Of a DNA stretch of 5,730 bases, positions 1-4,470 are shown one piece after another. Numbering within the stretch: position 1 is the stretch's first letter; every line of letters begins with the position of its first letter. This stretch comes from a bacterium (lineage in GTDB: Bacteria; Margulisbacteria; Marinamargulisbacteria; SXXA01): assembly GCA_010027915.1 (NCBI GenBank), contig RGUG01000091.1, positions 1-5,730 of the forward strand, read 5' to 3'. Made by a program: the position numbers and the translations under genes. The notes beneath the pieces were generated by a model. It had not been told where the DNA came from. It made no database searches and worked only from the letters and a program-made list of their open reading frames with translations.

Positions 1-191
1 CACCGGGTCGCACCGGTTCGTTTGAAACACCGGGCCACCCATCCGGTGATGGGGTCATTGGTTTGATAGGTCACATCAGTCCGAATCCCGACTTTTTTCA
101 TTAAACGGGCCAAGGCCGTGGCCTTTTTTTTGATGGGCCGGACCATGGTATCGGGAGACTCGTCGGGCAATATGACATACACTTGGGTCAT
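1..191 (-). CDS. Unrecognised protein, N-terminal 63 residues (gene runs off the left edge)
   Basis: An open minus-strand frame starts at ATG (189-191) and runs without a stop to the window edge. The first in-frame stop upstream of that ATG is at 216-218, so it is the only ATG available. The protein begins with a short beta-like stretch (MTQVYVILPDES). A basic amphipathic helix follows (KKKATALARLMKK), then a second strand-like segment (GIRTDVTYQT), so it reads like a folded alpha/beta protein. Codon choice (GCC, ACC, CGG, TTG) matches the other genes here. I do not recognise the family. No clear Shine-Dalgarno sequence precedes the start, which weakens the call. It is divergent from comM. 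A competing reading is a plus-strand frame open from 3 to a TAA at 102-104, followed at once by a terminator-like hairpin (108-131). I prefer the minus strand on protein character, but not strongly. Confidence 0.5.
   Translation of the reverse strand, partial: MTQVYVILPDESPDTMVRPIKKKATALARLMKKVGIRTDVTYQTNDPITGWVARCFKRTGATR
108..131 (+). terminator. Terminator-like hairpin plus T8, antisense to the partial minus-strand gene
   Basis: GGCCA (108-112) can pair with TGGCC (119-123) around a 6-nt loop, followed directly by eight T residues (124-131). This is the shape of a plus-strand intrinsic terminator. It lies 3 nt after a plus-strand TAA (102-104). It is also inside the putative minus-strand coding frame, where it reads as lysine and alanine codons and may be chance. 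The stem is only 5 bp. Confidence 0.3.
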
Positions 192-306
192 CGTGGCATC
201 ATACCAGCTGGATCCCTACTGGCCTATGTTTAACGTGGGGTGTAGATGGGTCATGTTCGATTTTGATTCATTTTTTTATTTCATGACGTCGAATTAAAAT
301 AACCAA

Positions 307-335
307 TTGATTAAATGATCGTTCATGCGTATTAT
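307..335 (+). promoter_or_regulatory. Sigma-A-type promoter for comM
   Basis: TTGATT (307-312) serves as the -35 box and TATTAT (330-335) as the -10 box, separated by exactly 17 nt (313-329). The boxes match the consensus at 4 of 6 and 5 of 6 positions. Transcription would start near 342, giving a 5' leader of about 30 nt before the GTG at 374. The surrounding 255-360 stretch is strongly AT-rich compared with the genes. No promoter of similar quality was found on the minus strand for the divergent partial gene. Confidence 0.6.
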
Positions 336-360
336 TTTTTGGTTGTTGGTCATTTAAAAA

Positions 361-370
361 AAGGGGGGAG
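361..370 (+). promoter_or_regulatory. Ribosome binding site that supports the GTG start of comM
   Basis: A purine run, AAGGGGGGAG, lies just upstream of GTG 374 and leaves 3 nt after the final GGAG, or more if the central G-run pairs. No ATG nearby gives the conserved ComM N-terminus, so this site decides in favour of the GTG. Confidence 0.6.
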
Positions 371-373
371 CCA

Positions 374-1861
374 GTGATTACGTTGTTAAGTGCGGCGATT
401 ACGGGCGTGACGGCCCATCCCGTCACCGTTGAAGTGTGTTGCCATAATGGCATCCCAGTGGATGTGGTGGTGGGATTGCCAGATGCCGTGATCAAAGAGA
501 GTCGCAGCCGTATCCGTGCCGCCATTCGACATACCCACTATCAATACCCCGCCAAAGTGGTGACGGTGAACTTGGCCCCAGCCGAACTTCGCAAAGAAGG
601 GCCATTTTTTGACCTTCCCATCGCCTTGGGCATTTTACAGGCCAGTGAGCAAGTACCGGTGTCGCCGTGCATCATGGCGGTTGGGGAACTGGCATTATCC
701 GGCGAAGTCCGGTCGGTACGAGGGATTGTATCGGTGGCCATAATGGCCAAACAGTTGGGTATTGGCACACTGATTTTACCGGTGTCTAATTTAGCGGACG
801 CTGCATTGGTATCAGGGGTGACCCTGGTCGGGGTGGCCCATTTAAAAGAGGCCATTGGGTATTTAAAAGGGGAGTGGACCCCGCCTCACCCCCCTGCGGT
901 GACACCGGTTCATGAGGAAGAGGGGGGAGATTTTTGTGAGATTCGGGGTCAGTGGGTGGGGAAGCGTGCCTTAGAAATTGCCGCTGCGGGGGGACACAAC
1001 CTGTTGTTGGTGGGCCCTCCGGGCGTGGGTAAAACCATGTTGCTGAAGCGATTGCCCGGCATTTTACCCTTGATGTCTGATCAAGAGGCCTTGGAATCCA
1101 TTCAAATTCAAGCCTTGCATCGTAGCAAACCCCCGCGGTTTACCCGGTCTCGTCCGTTTCGTGCCCCCCATCACACCATTAGCTTTGCCGGATTGGTGGG
1201 AGGGGGAAGTATGCCCATGCCGGGTGAAATTAGCATGGCCCATCATGGGGTACTCTTTTTAGATGAACTACCTGAGTTTCCAAGACAAATTTTAGACTTA
1301 CTACGGCAGCCGCTCGAAGATCAAACCATTTCGGTCAATCGGGCATCGGGGGCCGTGGTGTTTCCGGCTGATTTTATGCTGGTAGTGGCCATGAACCCTT
1401 GCCCGTGTGGGCATTTGGGTGATGGGGGCACTGCGTGTCGCTGCTTACCACGTGATATTCGGCGGTATCACGCCCGATTATCGGGCCCTTTGTTGGATCG
1501 GATTGATTTAACGGTCCCCTTGTCCCGCCCCAGCGGTGACGAGTGGCATCAGATGGAAACACCCGATTCAACCATGGGCACCGCCGCCATGCGTCAGCGG
1601 GTGGCACAAGCGCGTACCCAACAGTTAGGGCGGGGGTATCTGAATGCCCGATTGCCTGCTCGCTTGGTATCTCGGTTGCCCATGAGCCCAGAAGGGAGGG
1701 AGTTGCTGACCTCATTTATTACCCGTGGCGTATTGAGTGGGCGACGACATGACAAAGTACTTCGGGTGTCTCAAACCATTGCGGATTTGTCCGGTTCTCC
1801 GGTGGTGACCGACCAACACCTGGGTGAGGCGTTGGGGTACCGATGGAAGGGGCTTGACTAA
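374..1861 (+). CDS. comM: ComM/YifB-family AAA+ ATPase (Mg chelatase-like, DNA branch-migration helicase family)
   Basis: The 495-residue product has the full family architecture and normal length. Residues 1-165 form the N-terminal ChlI-like domain, with family hallmarks VVGLPDAVIKESRSRIRAA (32-50) and VNLAPAELRKEGPFFDLPIALG (65-86). The AAA+ core carries Walker A GPPGVGKT (214-221), the FRAPHHTIS motif (262-270), Walker B VLFLDELPEF (293-302) and the NPCPCG element (341-346). C343, C345, C355 and C357 form a cysteine cluster typical of the family. GPLLDRIDL (371-379) carries a conserved arginine. The C-terminal Mg-chelatase domain (about 400-492) includes GRRHDKVLRVSQTIADL. In characterised homologues (Vibrio ComM) this cytoplasmic hexameric helicase promotes branch migration during integration of DNA taken up by transformation; that role here is by homology. 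The start is GTG with a purine-rich RBS. It stands as a single gene behind its own promoter, and no motif is missing. Confidence 0.95.
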   Translation: MITLLSAAITGVTAHPVTVEVCCHNGIPVDVVVGLPDAVIKESRSRIRAAIRHTHYQYPAKVVTVNLAPAELRKEGPFFDLPIALGILQASEQVPVSPCIMAVGELALSGEVRSVRGIVSVAIMAKQLGIGTLILPVSNLADAALVSGVTLVGVAHLKEAIGYLKGEWTPPHPPAVTPVHEEEGGDFCEIRGQWVGKRALEIAAAGGHNLLLVGPPGVGKTMLLKRLPGILPLMSDQEALESIQIQALHRSKPPRFTRSRPFRAPHHTISFAGLVGGGSMPMPGEISMAHHGVLFLDELPEFPRQILDLLRQPLEDQTISVNRASGAVVFPADFMLVVAMNPCPCGHLGDGGTACRCLPRDIRRYHARLSGPLLDRIDLTVPLSRPSGDEWHQMETPDSTMGTAAMRQRVAQARTQQLGRGYLNARLPARLVSRLPMSPEGRELLTSFITRGVLSGRRHDKVLRVSQTIADLSGSPVVTDQHLGEALGYRWKGLD

Positions 1862-1889
1862 TGGGAGACAGTGGGTGAACGGACGGATC

Positions 1890-2043
1890 ATGGTGGCCCC
1901 CCTCTTAACGCATGCCGTCCGATGGGGAAGGGTGCGTACAATTCATTCGTTCGCCTCCCGGCGATGGGGGAACAGGTCAAGGGGTTGTAAGGGTGAGGGG
2001 GCACGAGCCGGCGATTACCCCATTGGGTTAAGAGGGGGACCAT
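1890..2043 (+). repeat. Long nested inverted repeat: helix of the ncRNA 5' domain
   Basis: CCCCCTCTTAAC (1898-1909) is the exact reverse complement of GTTAAGAGGGGG (2027-2038), giving 12 bp. Just inside, CCGATGGGG (1919-1927) pairs with CCCCATTGG (2018-2026), 9 bp with one G-T pair and contiguous with the outer helix on the 3' side. Just outside, ATGGT (1890-1894) pairs with ACCAT (2039-2043). Total pairing is about 26 bp around a G-rich internal region (1928-2017) that includes a small CGCC-TCCC-GGCG hairpin. G-T pairing and asymmetric bulges fit a folded RNA better than a DNA repeat. Confidence 0.65.
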
Positions 2044-2047
2044 CCAC

Positions 2048-2126
2048 GCCGATGAGTCAACACCCGTGAGCCATCCCTTATGCATCGGCTATCATCCATT
2101 CCAACCGGGTTGCCTATTCAAGGGAT
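2048..2126 (+). repeat. Crossing stems, possible H-type pseudoknot in the candidate ncRNA
   Basis: GCCGATG (2048-2054) pairs exactly with CATCGGC (2083-2089). Inside that loop ATCCCTT (2073-2079) pairs exactly with AAGGGAT (2120-2126), which lies outside it. Two perfect 7-bp stems therefore interleave. They could form together as a pseudoknot or be alternatives. A small CAAC-CGG-GTTG hairpin (2102-2112) lies in the connecting segment. Confidence 0.4.
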
Positions 2127-2134
2127 GTCCCCCT

Positions 2135-2225
2135 CGACACACTACCCCATCCTATATCCCTCACGTTTCAACGGCAGGCGGTCCATGAGCATCACTCGTC
2201 TCGTGGGTGTAGGGAGGGCGTGTTG
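2135..2225 (+). repeat. Interrupted long helix in the centre of the candidate ncRNA
   Basis: Segments pair in order: CGACAC (2135-2140) with GTGTTG (2220-2225), CCC (2146-2148) with GGG (2216-2218), and CCTATA (2151-2156) with TGTAGG (2208-2213). CC (2158-2159) then pairs with GG (2206-2207) and CACG (2162-2165) with CGTG (2202-2205). This gives about 22 pairs with small bulges and a few G-T pairs, and an apical region of 36 nt. No protein frame explains the symmetry. Confidence 0.5.
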
Positions 2226-2239
2226 TGACACCGGTGATG

Positions 2240-2321
2240 GCAACAGGTATCGATCGGCAAACGGCAGGGGCTTATTGTCCGCCCGCGTCATCCGGCACGT
2301 GCGATCGGCTTACCCTTGTGC
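2240..2321 (+). repeat. Bulged helix with CGATCG pairing in the candidate ncRNA
   Basis: GGTA (2246-2249) pairs with TACC (2311-2314) and CGATCG (2251-2256) with CGATCG (2302-2307). The pairing extends outward with bulges between 2240-2245 and 2316-2321, giving about 15 bp. The apical part contains GGGC (2268-2271) with GCCC (2281-2284). A competing pairing of CCGG-T-GATG (2231-2239) with CATCCGG (2289-2295) crosses this helix. It may be a switch, a pseudoknot or chance. Confidence 0.45.
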
Positions 2322-2346
2322 GTTCCCCATTCGGGGTGCTCGTAGT

Positions 2347-2451
2347 GGTCATTGGCTTGAACCGGGCATGAAATGGCAGGTACCCATGCCATCGCATTTC
2401 CACTCACCGCCTGGTCACACCGGTCCATGTAAGGAGGGCCATTGAATGACC
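2347..2451 (+). repeat. Helix that covers a Shine-Dalgarno/ATG region, with inner hairpin
   Basis: GGTCATT (2347-2353) pairs with AATGACC (2445-2451) and GGC (2354-2356) with GCC (2438-2440), leaving a 4-nt ATTG bulge. The 3' strand contains the ATG at 2446. Within the loop, ATGGCA (2373-2378) pairs with TGCCAT (2387-2392), while GGCATG (2365-2370)/CATGCC (2385-2390) and GAAATG (2370-2375)/CATTTC (2395-2400) are alternative overlapping pairings. The AAGGAGG at 2431-2437 lies unpaired beside the outer helix. Confidence 0.4.
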
Positions 2452-2479
2452 AAGACCGCTAACGGCAATCCAACGAACA

Positions 2480-2549
2480 GCACCCCGCATAACCCAGTGT
2501 GGCGGATCGATCAGCCTGAAGGCTCCAGGGGGAAAACCGATCGGGGTGC
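2480..2549 (+). repeat. 8-bp perfect helix with inner TGAA-capped hairpin (3' domain of the candidate ncRNA)
   Basis: GCACCCCG (2480-2487) is the exact reverse complement of CGGGGTGC (2542-2549). Within it AGCC (2513-2516) pairs with GGCT (2521-2524) around a TGAA tetraloop. A purine-rich strand, CCAGGGGGAAAA (2525-2536), follows the inner hairpin. It lies immediately before the terminator. Confidence 0.5.
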
Positions 2550-2558
2550 AACGCCCAG

Positions 2559-2598
2559 AGTAACCACCGATTTCGGGGTTATTATTTTCGTTTTTATC
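2559..2598 (+). terminator. Intrinsic terminator ending the candidate ncRNA
   Basis: AGTAACC (2559-2565) pairs with GGTTATT (2577-2583), and CCG (2567-2569) with CGG (2574-2576), with A2566 bulged and an ATTT loop. The 10-bp stem is followed by a T-rich tract, ATTTTCGTTTTTATC (2584-2598), with runs of four and five T. The shape is right for Rho-independent termination, although the stem is AU-rich at its base and the T-run is interrupted. Confidence 0.55.
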
Positions 2599-2868
2599 GC
2601 TGGAGTTGGCGTCAAACTTTGTCGTTTTTTAATCTGGCGTGGTGCTTGTGCAACACCTCGTCTGGTGATAGCATTCGCAATTTTTCAGCATGTCAGTCTT
2701 TCATTGATCTGGTCAAAAGAGGGTGTTTTGGGATGCACACTCATAAGGTGAATCAGATTGACAGCACCAAAGGTCATCATGACAACCAAACGCTAAGTGG
2801 CAGTGTCGCTCGGCTTTGTGTGTTGCCGTCATGGCATGGATCTTTATCAAATCAAGTGAAGGATACCT
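2599..2868 (+). other. Intergenic leader of the MerR-DegV operon, no gene seen
   Basis: About 270 bases without a convincing gene. A consensus -35 box, TTGACA, is present at 2758-2763, but nothing close to TATAAT lies 16-19 nt downstream (17 nt gives GACAAC). If this is the promoter it probably needs an activator, which would fit a MerR-type gene. A small GTCA-TCA-TGAC dyad follows it, in the -10 area. The operon promoter is not established. Confidence 0.35.
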
Positions 2869-3963
2869 ATGGGAGGTAAGATGCAAAACCGCCGGCTTTA
2901 TAAGATTGGGCAAGTGACCAAGATATTGGGTATCACGTCCCGTACCATTCGGTATTATGACAATAGTGGGTTATTACCTCATGTGAAGCGATCAGAGGGT
3001 CATATTAGGCTATTTGATGAATCAGACATTGCGATTATCAAAAAAATAAGGGAAATGCAAAAAAATGGGTACCCCTTAGACGAAATTCGAACCATCATGT
3101 TTGGTAAGCGGTTGTTTGATTCAAGACCCAAGGTTCAAGATCGTATTGCGATTGTCACCGATGGCAGTGCCCGGTTTCCTGATGGGTATCGATCTGACAA
3201 TGTCACCGTTGTCCCACTACCCGCCTCGCTGGGTGGGGGCCAGCATGGGCATCAAGCGGCCACCGATCAAGATGAAGACACCTTTAAAAAAGGGCTTAAA
3301 GCAAGTTATGAGTCACTGGCAGCGGCCGGTGTTCAACGCATTTATTCCATTCATATGTCGACTTTGTTTTCGAATGTGAGTGGGTTGGCAGACGAGGTGG
3401 CCTTCATGGTCAAGGACACCGTTCCGGTGACGGTAGTCAAGACCGATGCCTTGGGTGCCTCATTGGGGTTACTCGTGACCCAATTGGAAGAAGCCGTTGA
3501 CAATGGGGATTCCATTAATGAGTTGGACATTGTATTGGCCAAACAAATTCAATTGGGATGGACTTGTCTTAACGCATTATCGATCGCCAGTTTGGTCGAA
3601 AATGAGTTGATTGATATTCCCCGCGTGGCTGAATGGTCCCAGCGGGCCATGATGGCCCAATTGGCACAATTTGTACCGGTGATGGTAACAGGGGGGCAGT
3701 CAGCGGTGTCCATCGTCGATTGTTGCAAGACCGATGTGGACGCCCGGGATGTGTTGATAGACTATGTCCAATCTGAAATTCAAAACCGAGGGAATTATGT
3801 TCGATCCATTTGGATTCATCACCATGAGCGGGAGCAAGAAGCCGTATGGTTACGAAATCGATTTGCCTTGGATTATAAAAAAGCCGTGATTCAAGTGATA
3901 CAAGATGATACGATATGGCCCGCTTTGGTAGGGCCTCACTATGTGGCCGTTTCGATTGGATAA
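2869..3963 (+). CDS. MerR-DegV fusion: HTH regulator with a fatty-acid-binding-type DegV domain
   Basis: The 364-residue protein has two parts. Residues 10-78 are a MerR winged-helix domain: YKIGQVTKILGI, then TSRTIRYYDNSGLLP, the GHIRLF wing and a following helix (DIAIIKKIREMQKNGYPLDEI). Residues 91-364 match the DegV/EDD fold: RIAIVTDGSARFP (92-104), IYSIHMSTLFS (158-168), KTDALGASLGLLV (191-203), then the C-terminal alpha/beta lobe ending in VGPHYVAVSIG. DegV relatives such as FakB bind a fatty acid and present it to a kinase. Here the domain more likely senses an acyl ligand for the MerR domain; that is inference. The usual DegV TSQ appears as TDQ, and the GTHTGPG motif near the C-terminus is degenerate (ALVGPHY). 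The start at 2869 has AAGGA (2859-2863) at 5 nt. ATG 2881, with GGAGGT 3 nt upstream, is an alternative that removes four residues. It is first in a tight four-gene run. Confidence 0.85.
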   Translation: MGGKMQNRRLYKIGQVTKILGITSRTIRYYDNSGLLPHVKRSEGHIRLFDESDIAIIKKIREMQKNGYPLDEIRTIMFGKRLFDSRPKVQDRIAIVTDGSARFPDGYRSDNVTVVPLPASLGGGQHGHQAATDQDEDTFKKGLKASYESLAAAGVQRIYSIHMSTLFSNVSGLADEVAFMVKDTVPVTVVKTDALGASLGLLVTQLEEAVDNGDSINELDIVLAKQIQLGWTCLNALSIASLVENELIDIPRVAEWSQRAMMAQLAQFVPVMVTGGQSAVSIVDCCKTDVDARDVLIDYVQSEIQNRGNYVRSIWIHHHEREQEAVWLRNRFALDYKKAVIQVIQDDTIWPALVGPHYVAVSIG

Positions 3964-3969
3964 GGCAGT

Positions 3970-4470
3970 ATGACCACGTCGTTGGACCATCGTATTTTAG
4001 ATATATTAAGGCACCACGCCCGTAGTACAATACAAGAGATTGCGGATCAACTGAATGAATCAGTCGAACGGGTGTCACAGTCCATTCATCAACTTGAACG
4101 CAACGGGATTATCTTGCAATATGCCACCATTATTGATGATAGCAAGCTCACCCGGCGCAAGCCTCCCATCCGGGCATTAATTGAGGTCAAAGTAAGGCCA
4201 GAGCGACGAACGGGGTTTGACGCGGTAGCCGCCCGCATTGCCAAGTTTCCCAACGTGGTCGATCATTATCTCATTTCAGGCAGTTATGATTTTTTGGTCA
4301 TGGTAGAAGGCGATAGCTTGGAAGATATTTCGCGGTTCGTATCAGGGAAATTGGCCACCATTGAACATGTGTTAAGTACCGCCACCCATTTTATTATGAA
4401 AAAATACAAAGAAAAGGGTGCCATTGTGGGTCCCCAAGACGGCGACCATCGGCTGATGATTACCCCGTGA
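3970..4470 (+). CDS. Lrp/AsnC-family transcriptional regulator
   Basis: The 166-residue protein is of normal Lrp/AsnC length. Residues 5-52 form the N-terminal winged HTH (LDHRILDILRHHARSTIQEIADQLNESVERVSQSIHQLERNGII). A linker strand, YATIIDDSKL, follows. Residues 67-150 form the RAM ligand-binding and oligomerisation domain, with the characteristic LISGSYDFLVMVEGDSLEDI (101-120) and the final strand EHVLSTATHFIMKKYKEKG. Members form dimers to octamers and respond to amino acids. ATG starts 6 nt after the previous stop with only a weak AAGG, so translation is probably coupled. Its stop overlaps the aminotransferase start by 4 nt (GTGA). The arrangement resembles the Bacillus alaR-alaT pair, in which an Lrp-type regulator controls an alanine transaminase gene, so control of its own operon is the likeliest job. 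The C-terminal tail beyond residue 150 (GPQDGDHRLMITP) is a little longer than usual. Confidence 0.92.
   Translation: MTTSLDHRILDILRHHARSTIQEIADQLNESVERVSQSIHQLERNGIILQYATIIDDSKLTRRKPPIRALIEVKVRPERRTGFDAVAARIAKFPNVVDHYLISGSYDFLVMVEGDSLEDISRFVSGKLATIEHVLSTATHFIMKKYKEKGAIVGPQDGDHRLMITP

Larger units (their letters stand above)
1872..2598 (+). ncRNA. Candidate large structured non-coding RNA (about 0.7 kb), unrecognised class
   Basis: This gap between comM and the next operon has no credible protein gene but is dense in complementary segments. From 5' to 3' I see a long helix enclosing 1890-2043, a possible pseudoknot at 2048-2126 and an interrupted helix 2135-2165/2202-2225. These are followed by an interrupted helix 2240-2256/2302-2321 and a CCCC-ATTC-GGGG hairpin (2325-2336). 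A helix 2347-2356/2438-2451 holds an inner hairpin, and an 8-bp helix 2480-2487/2542-2549 precedes a terminator-like hairpin and T-run. TGGGTG (1872-1877) could pair with CGCCCA (2552-2557), including one wobble, to close the whole unit; this 6-bp pairing is tentative. I found no RNase P GAGGAAAGTCC block, no SRP core and no tmRNA 3' end, so it is not an obvious housekeeping RNA. Large ornate RNAs such as OLE, ROOL or GOLLD are comparable in size, but I cannot match it to any of them. The strand follows from the terminator; the 5' end is uncertain and may be a processed comM transcript. Confidence 0.45.
2431..2751 (+). other. Possible small ORF with a strong ribosome binding site (doubtful CDS 2446-2751)
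   Basis: AAGGAGG (2431-2437), a full match to the anti-Shine-Dalgarno sequence, precedes ATG 2446 by 8 nt. The frame runs 101 codons to a TGA at 2749-2751. The product would have a polar N-terminus (about 1-42) and two hydrophobic stretches: FGVIIFVFIAGVGV (about 43-56) and a second around 73-88. I do not recognise it. Against it, codon usage is not clearly coding and the frame runs straight through an 8-bp perfect helix and a terminator-like hairpin (2559-2598). The hydrophobic part is simply what the T-rich tract encodes. It could be a real small membrane protein, a short decoy or leader ORF, or coincidence. Confidence 0.25.

Noticed and set aside
1853..1881. TTGACT at the comM end as a -35 box for the ncRNA
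   Set aside because: No acceptable -10 box follows at 16-19 nt, so the ncRNA promoter is left unassigned.
2302..2314. CGGCTTACC resembling the GGCTTA block of RNase P RNA
   Set aside because: The universal GAGGAAAGTCC partner and the ACAGAAA segment are absent on either strand, so rnpB is not supported.
2080..2445. 121-codon plus-strand ORF ending next to ATG 2446
   Set aside because: Composition is unlike a protein (many Ser, Gly, Pro, His and Arg, no domain character), it has no RBS, and it lies across the helices of the candidate RNA.
1861..2868. Mobile element, CRISPR array or group II intron remnant in the long gap
   Set aside because: No terminal inverted repeats with target duplications, no regular direct repeats and spacers, and no domain V-like hairpin or reverse transcriptase fragments were seen.
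2619..2879. 86-codon plus-strand ORF overlapping the start of the MerR-DegV gene
   Set aside because: No RBS, out of frame with the real gene and no recognisable protein features.
3569..4078. 169-codon minus-strand ORF
   Set aside because: It is entirely antisense to the well-supported MerR-DegV and Lrp genes; a shadow frame.
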